64,000 bases of DNA from Bradyrhizobium stylosanthis (GTDB lineage: Bacteria > Pseudomonadota > Alphaproteobacteria > Rhizobiales > Xanthobacteraceae). Each line of letters begins with the position of its first letter. The first letter of the stretch is position 1. Positions 8,786-18,730 of this stretch are shown here, piece by piece. The position numbers and the translations under genes are program-made. The stretch covers positions 1,157,663-1,221,662 of the forward strand of contig NZ_LVEM01000002.1 in the NCBI RefSeq assembly GCF_001641335.1, written 5' to 3'. The notes below the pieces were generated by a model. The model did not search any database and was not told the origin of the DNA. It saw only the letters and a list, made by a program, of their open reading frames with translations.

Positions 8786-8819
8786 ATATTTGATATGGTC
8801 CATAACAATTATCAAATAT
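8786..8819. promoter_or_regulatory. Inverted repeat between transporter and MarR gene (probable MarR operator)
   Basis: ATATTTGATA (8786-8795) and its exact complement TATCAAATAT (8810-8819) are separated by 14 bp, so the centres are 24 bp apart. It sits in an AT-rich island between livH-like (start 8699) and marR (start 8878). The position and symmetry suit a dimeric or paired-dimer MarR site controlling both directions. Confidence 0.6.
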
Positions 8820-8877
8820 AACATCAAGGGTGGGGAACGACCCGTCCCGAATTTAGCGGGATTACGAGCACGAGGCG

Positions 8878-9411
8878 ATGACCGTTTCCAAGAGCGCGGA
8901 AAAGACCGCTGAGAAGTCCTCCGAAAAACCCGCCGACGCGGCCAAGGGCCGCAAGGATGCGGGCGAACCGCAGGCCGAAGCCCTCCAGCTCGGGGAGTTG
9001 TCCGAACAGCTCGGCTATGTCCTGAAACGTGCGCAGCTCAAGGTGTTCGAGAACTTCCTGCGCTGCATGGCCTCGCTGCAGCTGACGCCCGCGCAGTTCT
9101 CGGTGCTGCTGCTGGTCGAGAAGAACCCCGGCCGTAACCAGACCGAAATCGCCTCGACGCTCGGCATCCTCAGGCCGAATTTCGTGGCCATGCTCGACAA
9201 TCTCGAAAGCCGCGACCTTTGCGCGCGGATCCGCTCCACCAACGATCGCCGCTCGCACATCCTGGTCCTGACCGACAAGGGCAAGGCCGTGCTGGCGAGG
9301 GCGAAAAAGCTCGTCGCCACCAAGCACGAGGCGCGGCTCAACGACCTGCTCGGCCAGGCCAACCGCGAGGCCCTGATCGAGATGCTCTCGAAGATCGCCA
9401 ACGAGTTTTGA
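8878..9411 (+). CDS. MarR-family transcriptional regulator
   Basis: A 177-residue regulator. The first 40 residues are a Lys/Glu/Ala-rich, probably disordered tail. The winged helix domain follows (about residues 70-145) with LTPAQFSVLLLVEKNPGRNQ, recognition helix region RPNFVAMLDNL, and wing STNDRRSHILVLTDKG. In Rhodopseudomonas, MarR proteins of similar type (BadR, CouR) answer to aromatic acids or their CoA esters. The divergent LIV-type transporter and the operator-like repeat suggest it controls uptake of such an acid. The ligand is not deducible from the sequence. Confidence 0.82.
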   Translation: MTVSKSAEKTAEKSSEKPADAAKGRKDAGEPQAEALQLGELSEQLGYVLKRAQLKVFENFLRCMASLQLTPAQFSVLLLVEKNPGRNQTEIASTLGILRPNFVAMLDNLESRDLCARIRSTNDRRSHILVLTDKGKAVLARAKKLVATKHEARLNDLLGQANREALIEMLSKIANEF

Positions 9412-9417
9412 GCCCAC

Positions 9418-9556
9418 TGTCATCGCCCGGCTCGACCGGGCGATCCGGTATTCCAGAGACGGCGCGGCTGGAGCCGAGACGCCGCGGCGTACTGGATTCC
9501 CCGCCGGAGCCTGTCGTCGGGCTCGCCGAAGGCGAGACCCGGTGGCGGGGAATGAC
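9418..9556. repeat. Palindromic intergenic repeat, family E
   Basis: GTCATCGCCCGGCTCGACCGGGCGATCC begins the element and CCCGGTGGCGGGGAATGAC ends it, with internal inverse halves. It directly follows the MarR stop and precedes a family D copy. No coding potential is supported. Confidence 0.65.
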
Positions 9557-9587
9557 ATCGTCGTTGGGTTCGCTCTCTATCCGCCGT

Positions 9588-9671
9588 CATGCCCGGGCTT
9601 GTCCCGGGCATCCACGTTCTTCCCAGCGTCCGGCGGCGCGTGGATGGCCGGGTCAAGCCCGGCCATGACGG
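9588..9671. repeat. Palindromic intergenic repeat, family D (copy 1)
   Basis: GTCATGCCCGGGCTTGTCCC and its inverse GGGTCAAGCCCGGCCATGAC flank GGGCATCCACG and CGTGGATGGCC. Other copies are at 26207-26320, 38838-38960 and 44971-45052. It lies between convergent genes. Confidence 0.8.
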
Positions 9672-9687
9672 AAGAGACGTCGGTGGC

Positions 9688-10971
9688 TCAATCCACCAGA
9701 ATCACCCTGATGTCGTTCACGTTGGTCAGCGTTGGCCCGGGCTGCAGCAGATCCCCCGTCGCCTCGAAGAACGTCGTCGCGTCGTTGTTGTCGAGATAAG
9801 CCTGCGGCTGCAGCCCTTGCGCCTGTATCTTCGCGAACGTCGCCGCGTCGATCAGCGCGCCGGCGGGATCGGTCGGGTGGCCGGCGCCGCCGTCGGCGCC
9901 GTCGGTGTCGCCGGCGAGCGCCGAGATGTCGGGCGTGTCTTTCAGCAGCGCGGCCAGCGCCAGCGCGTATTCCTGGTTGGGGCCGCCGCGGCCATTGCCG
10001 CGCACGGTGACCGTGAGCTCGCCGCCGGAGAGGATCGCGATGCGCTTGCCTTGCGCGCGGGCGGCAAGCGCAAGCTTGGCATGTTCGGCCGCGACCTCGC
10101 GTGCCTCGCCCTCGAGATCGGCGCCGAGGTCGATGGTCTCGTAGCCCGCCTCCTTCGCGAGCTTCACCGCGGCGTCCAGCGATTGCTTGGGCCGTGCGAT
10201 CAGCTCGAACGAGGCGCGCGCGAAGGCGGCATCGCCGGGCTTGGCGCTCTCATTGGCGGGATCGTCGAGCGCGCGGCGCACGGCATCGTCGATCGCGAGC
10301 TTGTACTTCGCGACGATCGCGCGGGCGTCGGCCAGCGTGGTCGGATCGGGCACGGTGGGGCCGGAGGCAATCGCGGAGGGATCGTCATGCGGCACGTCGG
10401 AGATTGCGAGCGTGACGATCTCGGCGGCATTTTTGCCGGCGCGCGCAAGACGGCCGCCCTTGATCCGCGAAAGATGCTTGCGCACGACGTTCATCTCGCC
10501 GATCGGCGCGCCCGAGCGCAGCAGCGCCTTGTTGACCGCCTGCTTCTGCGCAAAGCTGATGCCGTCCACGGGCGCGATCCAGTTCGCCGAACCGCCGCCG
10601 GTGAGCAGCACCAGCAGGAGATCGTCGGGGCCGGCCTCGCCTGCAAGCGCGAGCGTGTCGGCCGCGCCCTTGAGGCCGGCTTCGTCAGGCACGGGATGGC
10701 CGGCCTCGACCACGCGGATGCGGCGCGTCGGCACGCCGTAGCCGTGACGCGTGGTGGCAATGCCGACGAGGCGCTCCGGCGCGAGCTTGAGCGTGTCGAG
10801 ATAATGCCGCTCCGCGGCCGCGGCCATCGCGCCCGCGCCCTTGCCAGCGGCGAGACAGATCACGCGCCCCTTCGGCGCGGGCCGCAAATGCGGCGCCAGG
10901 ATCGTATTCGGATGGGCGGCGGCAACGGCGGCGTCGTAGAGCGCGCGGAGCAGGGGACGTCGGTCGGTCAT
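9688..10971 (-). CDS. Glycerate 2-kinase (MOFRL family; GckA/TtuD-like)
   Basis: A 427-residue protein of the DUF4147/MOFRL family. It has the N-terminal nucleotide-binding domain (VICLAAGKGAGAMA) and a C-terminal MOFRL domain with LSGGELTVTVRGNGRGGPNQ. Members phosphorylate glycerate to 2-phosphoglycerate; older annotation calls them hydroxypyruvate reductase (TtuD). Here it would feed glycerate from tartrate, glyoxylate or serine-cycle routes into glycolysis. It stands alone between the family D repeat and the terminator of the SBP cluster, so no operon partner helps. Full length, start ATG at 10971. Confidence 0.82.
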   Translation of the reverse strand: MTDRRPLLRALYDAAVAAAHPNTILAPHLRPAPKGRVICLAAGKGAGAMAAAAERHYLDTLKLAPERLVGIATTRHGYGVPTRRIRVVEAGHPVPDEAGLKGAADTLALAGEAGPDDLLLVLLTGGGSANWIAPVDGISFAQKQAVNKALLRSGAPIGEMNVVRKHLSRIKGGRLARAGKNAAEIVTLAISDVPHDDPSAIASGPTVPDPTTLADARAIVAKYKLAIDDAVRRALDDPANESAKPGDAAFARASFELIARPKQSLDAAVKLAKEAGYETIDLGADLEGEAREVAAEHAKLALAARAQGKRIAILSGGELTVTVRGNGRGGPNQEYALALAALLKDTPDISALAGDTDGADGGAGHPTDPAGALIDAATFAKIQAQGLQPQAYLDNNDATTFFEATGDLLQPGPTLTNVNDIRVILVD

Positions 10972-11104
10972 GACGAAAGCCTTGAGCGGACGGAAGCAGG
11001 GGCGGCGAGGCCGCCACCCACATGCCTAGCGCATCATGCGGCAAAGCGTAAGCAGGCTTTACCATCATTCGATTGTGCAATCGCGTGATCATAATCGGCG
11101 AAAG

Positions 11105-11137
11105 CAAGCCCCCTGCGATCATCTCGCAGGGGGCTTG
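11105..11137 (-). terminator. Hairpin after the third solute receptor gene
   Basis: CAAGCCCCCTGCGA and its exact complement TCGCAGGGGGCTTG with a 5-nt loop. It lies 23 bp beyond the stop of the receptor gene at 11160. The T-run is weak. Confidence 0.65.
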
Positions 11138-11159
11138 TTATCGTCGCATTTGTGTCTTG

Positions 11160-12389
11160 CTAGCCGCCGACGTCGGCGCTGATCACGTCGCCGAACAGTT
11201 CCCAGCGCTCGCCCTTGAACCTCTCGAGGCGGAGCTGGCTGATCGGCGCGAAATCGTTCGGCCCGGTGTTGATCTGGATGCCCGGCAGCAGCGCCTCGGT
11301 GCGGAAGTCCTTCATGCTGGCCGCCTGCTTCATGATGTTCTCGCGGGTGAGATTGTCACCGCACTGCTTCAGCACATGGACCAGCGTCTGCGCCACCGCG
11401 TAGCCGACGATGGTGCCCTTGTCGAGTTTGTCGCCTTCGGGGAAGTACTTGGTCATGAAGGCGAGGAATTCCTTCATGCCGGGATCGTTATTCCATTCCG
11501 GATCCGACACGTCCTTCAGATAATCGGCCGAGATGATGTCCTGGCCGTTCTCGAAGCCGGCGGGCTTCATCACGCTGCCGACCGAGGCCGAGACGTTATT
11601 GAGGAAGTGCAGCGGCTTCCAGCCGATTTCGGCGTTCTTCTTGATCGCCTGCGCCGCGAATTTTGGCGTCGTGATGTTCATGAAGACGTCGGCGCCGGTC
11701 GACTTCAGCTTGACGATGTGGTTGTCGATGGTCGGCTCGGAGGTCTCATAGCTCTCCTCCATCACGATCATCGAGGCGGCCTTCGATCCGAGGCCGTCCT
11801 TCAGGCCCTTGAGATAGTCCTTGCCGTAATCGTCGTTCTGGTAGAGCACGGCGATCTTGGCGTCCGGCTTGTTCTTCAGCAGCCACTTTGCGTAGATCTG
11901 TGTCTCGCTCTGATAGTTGGGCTGCCAGCCCATCGTCCACGGGAAGTCCTTCGGATCGTTCCACTTGGTGGCGCCGGTGGCGACGAACAGCTGCGGCACC
12001 TTCTTCGAGTTCATGTATTTGTGGATCGCCGAGTTCGGCGGCGTGCCGAGCGAGTTGAAGATAAACAGCACCTCGTCGCTCTCGACCAGCTTGCGCGCCT
12101 GCTCCACCGTCTTGGGCGGGGAGTATGCGTCGTCATAGCTGATGTAGTTGATCTTGCGGCCGTTGATGCCGCCCTCTTCGTTGATCTTCTTGAAATAGGC
12201 GGCTTCGGTCCGCCCGATGATGCCGTAGGCGGAGGCCGGTCCGCTGTAGGGCATGATGTTGCCGATCTTGATCTCGGTATCGGTCGCGCCGGTATCGTAT
12301 TTCTTCTGGGCCGATGCGGTTGAGGCCGAAGCCGCAATGAGCGCGAGCGCCAGTGACGCGGCCGCAAGTTTGCCGGTGACAGCGGGCAT
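11160..12389 (-). CDS. Periplasmic solute-binding protein of a LIV-type ABC transporter (paralog 1)
   Basis: A 409-residue type I periplasmic binding protein with a signal peptide ending ASTASA before QKKYDTGATD. The family pattern is clear: EIKIGNIMPYSGPASAYG near the start, GGINGRKINYISYDDAYSPP, and FVATGATKWNDPK. It is a close paralog of the two receptors upstream (12631 and 13978). In R. palustris, similar multi-receptor sets next to pim genes are linked to dicarboxylate or fatty-acid uptake, so that ligand type is likely (inference). The ribosome site GGGAGATAGGA precedes the ATG. It has its own terminator. Confidence 0.85.
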   Translation of the reverse strand: MPAVTGKLAAASLALALIAASASTASAQKKYDTGATDTEIKIGNIMPYSGPASAYGIIGRTEAAYFKKINEEGGINGRKINYISYDDAYSPPKTVEQARKLVESDEVLFIFNSLGTPPNSAIHKYMNSKKVPQLFVATGATKWNDPKDFPWTMGWQPNYQSETQIYAKWLLKNKPDAKIAVLYQNDDYGKDYLKGLKDGLGSKAASMIVMEESYETSEPTIDNHIVKLKSTGADVFMNITTPKFAAQAIKKNAEIGWKPLHFLNNVSASVGSVMKPAGFENGQDIISADYLKDVSDPEWNNDPGMKEFLAFMTKYFPEGDKLDKGTIVGYAVAQTLVHVLKQCGDNLTRENIMKQAASMKDFRTEALLPGIQINTGPNDFAPISQLRLERFKGERWELFGDVISADVGG

Positions 12390-12496
12390 TCCTATCTCCC
12401 TATTTTCTTGGTGTGTGTACGTCCCTTTTCTTGTGTTGCTTGTTCTTGGTGACGTGGCCGCAATTCAATACGATTTGGCAGGTGCCTTCAACAGAA

Positions 12497-12523
12497 AGCC
12501 CCTGCGACGGCGTCGCAGGGGCT
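12497..12523 (-). terminator. Hairpin after the second solute receptor gene
   Basis: AGCCCCTGCGAC and GTCGCAGGGGCT with a 3-nt loop, about 110 bp beyond the stop at 12631, followed on the minus strand by TTTCTGTTG. It separates receptor 2 from receptor 1. Confidence 0.65.
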
Positions 12524-12630
12524 GCTCCTTTAGTAGTCAGGGGATGGCGCACAACCTCGTGTGCGCTGCAAGAAAGCGCCGCTGTCTTGAGTTGTCTGCA
12601 TTCACTCGGGCGATTTGGAGTTGAGCTGCC

Positions 12631-13857
12631 TCAGTGGCTCATCTCGCTCGAGATGACATCGCCGAACAGCTCCCATTTCTTGCCCTTGAAGCGCATCATC
12701 TGGAGCTGCTCGATCGGGGCAAAGTTGTCCGGCGCGGTGTTGATCTTGATGCCGGGCAGCAGCGTGTCGGGCGCGAAATCCTTGATACTGGCGGCCTGCT
12801 TCATGACGTTCTCGCGGGTGAGATCGTCGCCGCACATCTGCAGCACCTTCACCATGGTCTGGGCGGCGGCATAGCCGAACACCACGCCGGCATCGAGCTT
12901 GTTGGCCTTGGGCTCGTACTGCGCCAGGAAATTGTAGAACTTCTTCATGCCGTCATCGGCATTCCATTGCGGGTCGGAGCCGTCCTTGGTGTAGGTGGCC
13001 GACAGGATGCCTTGCGAGATCTCGATGCCCGCGGGCTCCAGCACGCCGCCGACGGAGGCGGAGACGTTGGAGATGATGTGGACCGGGTGCCAATTGATCT
13101 CGGCCGCCTTCTTGATCGCCTGCGCCGCGAATTTCGGGGTGGTGATGCTGATGAAGACGTCGGCGCCCGAAGCCTTCAGCTTCACGACGTGCTCGTCGAT
13201 CGCCGGCTCCGAGGTGTCGTAGGCATCCTCCATCACGATCATCGCGGCCTTGGGCCCGAGGCCCTCCTTCAGTCCCTTCAGATAATCCTTGCCGAAATCG
13301 TCGTTCTGGTAGAGCACGCCGATCTTCGCGTCCGGCTTCTCCTTCATGATGTACTTGGCATAGATCCGCGCCTCACTCGCGTAGCTCGGCTGCCAGCCCA
13401 TGGTCCAGGGATATTGCTTGGGGTCGTTCCACTTCGAGGCGCCGCTCGCCACGAACAATTGCGGCACCTTCTTCTCGTTCATGTATTTGCGGATCGCGCC
13501 GTTGGTGGAGGTGCCGAGCGAGCCGAAGATCAGCAGCACGTTGTCGCTCTCGACCAGCCTGCGCGCCTGCTCCACCGTCTTCGGCGGCGAATAGCCGTCG
13601 TCATAGGAGATGAACTTGATCTTGCGGCCGTTGATGCCGCCCTCGGCGTTGACCTTGTTGAAATAGGCTTCCTCGGTCTTGCCGATCGCGGCATAGGCCG
13701 AGGCCGGGCCGCTATAGGGCATGATGTTGCCTATCTTGACCTCGGTATCGGAAGCGCCGCTGTCGTATTTCTTTTGCGCCAGCACCGGACCCGTCATCGC
13801 GGTGCACAATGCGAGCGCGGCCGATACGGCCACAACCTGAAAACGAACGGCAGTCAT
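12631..13857 (-). CDS. Periplasmic solute-binding protein of a LIV-type ABC transporter (paralog 2)
   Basis: A 408-residue type I periplasmic receptor with signal peptide cleaved after GPVLA, before QKKYDSGASD. It shares with its neighbours the blocks KIGNIMPYSGPASAY, GGINGRKIKFISYDDGYSPP and WNDPKQYPWTMGWQPSYASE. The start ATG at 13857 follows AGGAGA; the frame is open for 13 more codons upstream without a ribosome site. The differences from paralogs 1 and 3 are spread through the ligand-binding lobes, so it may recognise a different chain length or acid (inference). Confidence 0.85.
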   Translation of the reverse strand: MTAVRFQVVAVSAALALCTAMTGPVLAQKKYDSGASDTEVKIGNIMPYSGPASAYAAIGKTEEAYFNKVNAEGGINGRKIKFISYDDGYSPPKTVEQARRLVESDNVLLIFGSLGTSTNGAIRKYMNEKKVPQLFVASGASKWNDPKQYPWTMGWQPSYASEARIYAKYIMKEKPDAKIGVLYQNDDFGKDYLKGLKEGLGPKAAMIVMEDAYDTSEPAIDEHVVKLKASGADVFISITTPKFAAQAIKKAAEINWHPVHIISNVSASVGGVLEPAGIEISQGILSATYTKDGSDPQWNADDGMKKFYNFLAQYEPKANKLDAGVVFGYAAAQTMVKVLQMCGDDLTRENVMKQAASIKDFAPDTLLPGIKINTAPDNFAPIEQLQMMRFKGKKWELFGDVISSEMSH

Positions 13858-13921
13858 TGTTCTCCTACCCCGGGCTGGATCGGCCGCATTGAACAAGATT
13901 GACGGGCGGCGTCAACAAAAA

Positions 13922-13945
13922 GCCCCCGCGATCGCTCGCGGGGGC
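13922..13945 (-). terminator. Rho-independent terminator after the first solute receptor gene
   Basis: GCCCCCGCGA and TCGCGGGGGC with a 4-nt loop, followed on the minus strand by TTTTTG. It lies about 30 bp after the stop of the receptor gene at 13978, and just upstream of the next receptor gene. Confidence 0.8.
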
Positions 13946-13977
13946 CTGTCGATGACCTGGACTATGACGTCAGCGTG

Positions 13978-15213
13978 TCACTCGGAGGCAACGTCGCCGC
14001 TGATGATCTCGCCGAAGAGTTCCCACTTCTCGCCCTTGAAGCGCTGCATCTGCAGCTGCGCGATCGGTGCGAAGTCGGTGGCGCTGGTGTTGATCTTGAC
14101 GCCCGGCAGCAGCGTGTCCGGCGTAAAGTCCTTCAGCGAAGCCGCCTGCTTCATCAGGTTGGCGCGGGTGAGGTCGTCGCCGCACATCTCCAGCACCTTG
14201 GCCAGCGTCGACGCCGCGCCATAGCCGTAGACCATGCCGGTGTCGGTCTTGTCGGCGCCGGGCAGGTACTTGTCGACGAACTCGTTCCACTTCTTCATGC
14301 CGGGGTCGTTGTTCCACTGCGGATCCGTGGAGTCCTTGGCGTAGGCCGCCGACAGCACCTCCTGAGAGGCCTCGAAGCCGGCCGGCTTCATCACGCTGCC
14401 GACCGAGATCGAGACGTTGGTCAGGATCTGGAGCGGCTTCCAGGTGAGCTCGGCGGTCTTCTTGATGGTCTGCGCCGCGAATTTCGGGGTCGCGTAGATC
14501 AGCAGCACGTCGGGATTGGCGGCCTTGATCTTGACGATGTGGCCGTCGATCGACGGCTCGGAGACCTCATAGCTCTCTTCCATGATGATCATGGACGAGG
14601 CCTTGGCGCCGAGGCCGTCCTTGGTGCCCTTGAGGTAGTCTTTGCCGAAATCGTCGTTCTGGTAGAGGATCGCGATCTTGGCGTTCGGCTTCTCCTTCAT
14701 CAGCCATTTCGCGTAGATCTGCGCTTCGCTCTGGTAGGAGGGCTGCCAGCCCATCGTCCAGGGGAAGTTCTTCGGATCGTTCCACTTCGTGGCGCCGGTC
14801 GCGACGAACAGCTGCGGGATCTTCTTGGCGTTGAGGTATTTCTGGATCGCCGTGTTCGAGGGCGTGCCGAGCGGGTTGAACACGGTCAGCACCTCGTCGC
14901 TCTCGACGAGCTTGCGGACCTGCTCGACCGCCTTGGGCGGCGAATAGGCGTCATCATAGGTGACGAAGGTGATCTTGCGGCCGTTGATGCCGCCCTTGTC
15001 GTTGATCATCTTGAAATAGGCTTCTTCGGTCTTGCCGATGATGCCATAGGCCGACGCGGGACCGCTGTACGGCATGATGTTGCCGATCTTGATCTCGGTA
15101 TCGGAAGCGCCGGTATCGTATTTCTTTTGAGCAAATGCCGCGCCGGAGTTGAAAGTGAGGGCCGCCGTTGCCGTGACCAGCGCGGCGGCTCGCAGTGTTC
15201 TTCCAAAAGTCAA
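13978..15213 (-). CDS. Periplasmic solute-binding protein of a LIV-type ABC transporter (paralog 3)
   Basis: A 411-residue type I periplasmic receptor with signal peptide ending GAAFA before QKKYDTGASDTEIKIG. It lies 30 bp after the permease gene, so it is the receptor most tightly linked to the transporter at 15.2-18.7 kb. The start is TTG at 15213 with GGAGA about 7 nt upstream; no ATG gives a complete signal peptide. Core motifs are as in the two paralogs downstream. Ligand inferred as a dicarboxylic or fatty acid from the adjoining pim genes. Confidence 0.86.
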   Translation of the reverse strand: MTFGRTLRAAALVTATAALTFNSGAAFAQKKYDTGASDTEIKIGNIMPYSGPASAYGIIGKTEEAYFKMINDKGGINGRKITFVTYDDAYSPPKAVEQVRKLVESDEVLTVFNPLGTPSNTAIQKYLNAKKIPQLFVATGATKWNDPKNFPWTMGWQPSYQSEAQIYAKWLMKEKPNAKIAILYQNDDFGKDYLKGTKDGLGAKASSMIIMEESYEVSEPSIDGHIVKIKAANPDVLLIYATPKFAAQTIKKTAELTWKPLQILTNVSISVGSVMKPAGFEASQEVLSAAYAKDSTDPQWNNDPGMKKWNEFVDKYLPGADKTDTGMVYGYGAASTLAKVLEMCGDDLTRANLMKQAASLKDFTPDTLLPGVKINTSATDFAPIAQLQMQRFKGEKWELFGEIISGDVASE

Positions 15214-15243
15214 TTCGGGTCTCCTTTGTACGATGAATGGATT

Positions 15244-16263
15244 TCAGTTCTTCTTAAGCCTGCCTGCGAGTTGCTGGCCCATGATCGCGATCTGCCTTGC
15301 GCCATGCGGCACGAGGTAGATGACGAGGAACAACAGCACGCCGAACACGGCGCCGGAGAGGCCCTTGGAGATGCTCTCCGCCATGTTCGGCACGAAGATG
15401 ATGAAGGCCGCGCCGACGAACGAGCCGGGCAGCCAGCCGACGCCGCCGACCACCATGCCGAGGAACAGCGAGATCGCGAGCGTGATGGTGTAGCTGTCGG
15501 GCGCCACGAACTGCACCGCGATGGCGCCGAGCGAGCCGGCGACGCCGGTGATCGCCGCCGACACGCCGAAGGCCAGCGTCTTGTAGAGCGCGACGTTGAC
15601 ACCCATCGAGGAGGCGGCGATCTCGTTGTCCCGGATCGCCATGAAGGCGCGGCCGGACCTCGAGCGCAACAGGTTCACGGAGAAGATGTAGATTGCGAGC
15701 GTCACGATGAGCGTGAAGTAGTACAGCCACATGTCCTGCGACATCGGCAGGCCGAACGGCGCGTCCGGCTTGGTGACGACGAGGCCCTGCACGCCGCCGG
15801 TCCAGTGTTCCAGGAAGTTCAGCTTCAGAAGCTGGGGCATGGCGGTGGCGAGTGCGAAGGTCGCAAGCGCGAGATAGACGCCCGACAGCCGCAGGGCCGG
15901 TTTGCCGAACAGGTAGCCGAACCCGAAGCAGACCACGGCGGAAACCGGAATGGTCAGCGCGTAGTTGATGTTGGCGTGCTCCATCAGCACCGCCGACGTA
16001 TAGGCGCCGACGGCGTAGAAGGCGCTCTGGCCGAGCGAGAACTGTCCCGAACCGCCGGTCAGGATGTTCAGCGCCAGCACGGCAAGCCCGTAGATCAGGA
16101 GCATCGTCATCTGGAAGATGATGAAGTTCTTGACGAACAGCGGAACGATCAGGAGTGCCGCCAGCACCACCAGCGAGGTGCCGGTGCCCAGCGTCATGGC
16201 CCGCTTCGGAACGGCCTCGACCGCCTGATGGCCTTCGGCAACGACTTCTTCTGCTGCGCTCAT
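15244..16263 (-). CDS. LIV-type ABC transporter permease (LivM-like)
   Basis: About 339 residues with a short cytoplasmic N-terminus and nine or so membrane segments. The family block is LNILTGGSGQFSLGQSAFYAVGAYTSAVL. It pairs with the LivH-like permease encoded upstream. The genes overlap: the LivH stop TGA (16266-16268) lies inside a TTG-ATC-ATG run, and ATG at 16263 is taken as the start, with TTG at 16269 as alternative. The next gene downstream is the receptor at 13978. Confidence 0.87.
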   Translation of the reverse strand: MSAAEEVVAEGHQAVEAVPKRAMTLGTGTSLVVLAALLIVPLFVKNFIIFQMTMLLIYGLAVLALNILTGGSGQFSLGQSAFYAVGAYTSAVLMEHANINYALTIPVSAVVCFGFGYLFGKPALRLSGVYLALATFALATAMPQLLKLNFLEHWTGGVQGLVVTKPDAPFGLPMSQDMWLYYFTLIVTLAIYIFSVNLLRSRSGRAFMAIRDNEIAASSMGVNVALYKTLAFGVSAAITGVAGSLGAIAVQFVAPDSYTITLAISLFLGMVVGGVGWLPGSFVGAAFIIFVPNMAESISKGLSGAVFGVLLFLVIYLVPHGARQIAIMGQQLAGRLKKN

Positions 16264-16265
16264 GA

Positions 16266-17144
16266 TCAAACTCGCTTGACGATGTGCCGGCCGAACAGGC
16301 CAGCGGGTTTGACGACCAGGACGGAGATGATCAGCGCGAGCGCGATCGGGAGTTTGAGTTCGTTGCCGACGCCGGGAATGTAGGTGCCGGCGAGGTTCTC
16401 GAAGATGCCGACCAGGAAGCCGCCGACCACGGCGCCGAACGGGCTGGTGAGGCCGCCGAGCACCGCCGCGGCAAAGCCGTAGATCAGCACGCCGCCCATC
16501 ATGTTGGGCTCGAGGAACACGACCGGGGCGATCAGCATGCCGGCGATCGAGCCGATCGCGGTCGCCATGCCCCAGCCGAGCGCGATCATCCAGCTCGTGT
16601 TGATGCCGACGAGGCGGGCCGATTCAGGCACCGAGGCGGCCGCGCGCATGGCAAGGCCGATCCGCGTGTACTGGAAGAAGAAGTACAGGCCGAGCAGCAG
16701 CAGCACGGTGACGCCGATCATGCCGGCCTGGTGGGTCGAGATCAGCTGGCTGCCCAGGAACGGCGCGGAGCCGAACGGGGTCGGATACTGCTTGATAGTG
16801 AAGTCCCAGATCAGGCCGGCCGAGGAGTTGATGATCGCGAACAGCGCGATGAAGCCGGCGACGTTGGTCAGCACCGGCGCTTTCGCAAGCGGCTTGAACA
16901 GGATGCGCTCGATCGCGATGCCGGCGACGAAGGAGAATGCCAGCGTGACCACGAACGCCGCCCAATAGGACAGGCCCCACTGCATCAGCTGCCAGGAGAT
17001 GAAGGTCGAGAACATGGCCATCTCGCCCTGCGCGAAGTTGAGATGGTCGATAGCCTGGTAGATCATGACCACGGCGAGCGCCATGCAGGCGTAGATCGCG
17101 CCCGTGGCGATGCCGGCCAGCACTTGGTTGGTGAACAGCTCCAT
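16266..17144 (-). CDS. LIV-type ABC transporter permease (LivH-like)
   Basis: A 292-residue integral membrane protein with eight predicted segments and the LivH opening NQVLAGIATGAIYACMALAVVMIYQAIDHLNFAQGEMAMF region. AGGAG lies about 8 nt before the ATG, 12 bp after the stop of the upstream ATPase gene. It forms the channel with the LivM-like protein. It is encoded on the minus strand between ATPases and the second permease, in order G-F-H-M-receptors. Confidence 0.88.
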   Translation of the reverse strand: MELFTNQVLAGIATGAIYACMALAVVMIYQAIDHLNFAQGEMAMFSTFISWQLMQWGLSYWAAFVVTLAFSFVAGIAIERILFKPLAKAPVLTNVAGFIALFAIINSSAGLIWDFTIKQYPTPFGSAPFLGSQLISTHQAGMIGVTVLLLLGLYFFFQYTRIGLAMRAAASVPESARLVGINTSWMIALGWGMATAIGSIAGMLIAPVVFLEPNMMGGVLIYGFAAAVLGGLTSPFGAVVGGFLVGIFENLAGTYIPGVGNELKLPIALALIISVLVVKPAGLFGRHIVKRV

Positions 17145-17156
17145 CGTGCCGGCTCC

Positions 17157-17866
17157 TCAGTAACCGAGATAGGATTTGCGGATTTCTTCGTTGTTCGCGA
17201 TGTCCTTGGCATTGCCCGACATCACGATGCGTCCGGTCTCGATCACATAGGCCTGGTCGGCGAGCTCGAGCGCGAGCTGGGCGTTCTGCTCGACCACCAG
17301 GATCGACACCTTGTCCTCGCGGTTGATCTTGCCGAGGATGCCGAACAGGTCGCGCACCACCAGCGGCGCGAGGCCGAAGGAGGGTTCGTCCAGCAGCATC
17401 AGGCGCGGCCGCAGCATCAGGGCGCGGGCGACCGCGAGCATCTGCTGCTCGCCGCCGGAGAGCGTGCCGGCCTGCTGCGTGTGGCGCTGCTTCAGCACCG
17501 GGAAGTGCGCATACATGCGCTCGATGTCGGAGACGATGCCGGCGCTGTCCTTGCGGGTGATGGCGCCGAGCTGGAGGTTCTCCTCCACCGTCATGGTGGT
17601 GAAGGTGCCGCGGCCCTGCGGCACATGGGCAATGCCGAACCGCACGATGCTTTCGGTCGAACGGTTGTTCAGCGGCTTGCCGTCGAACTCGATGCCGCCG
17701 GTCGAACGCACCATGTTGCAGATCGCGCGCAGCGTCGTGGTCTTGCCGGCGCCGTTGGCGCCCAGCAGCGTCGTCAGCGAGCCCTCGTTGAGCGAGAAGG
17801 ACAGCCCGTGGAGCGCCTGGACCTGGCCGTAATAGGCGCGCAGGTCCTTGACGTTGAGCAGAACAG

Positions 17867-17870
<4 letters not shown>
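17157..17870 (-). CDS. LIV-type ABC transporter ATPase (LivF-like)
   Basis: A 237-residue ATPase with Walker A LGANGAGKTT (about residue 34), signature TLSGGEQQMLAVARAL, and Walker B LMLLDEPSFGLAP. Its ATG overlaps the stop of the LivG-like gene by 4 bp (17867-17870), indicating translational coupling. It energises the LivH/LivM-like channel together with the LivG-like ATPase. Confidence 0.88.
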
Positions 17871-18664
<794 letters not shown>

Positions 18665-18730
18665 CTCGTCTCGCCCACACTGTTCAGTGTGCGGCGGGGC
18701 GATGCGAACCGCTCCCGATGATGAGCAAGG

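Noticed and set aside
13975..16383. An 802-codon open frame on the plus strand
   Set aside because: It lies antisense to a complete receptor gene and a permease gene with clear motifs, and its product is rich in Arg, Asp, His and Gln without any domain. Such frames arise in GC-rich codon usage.
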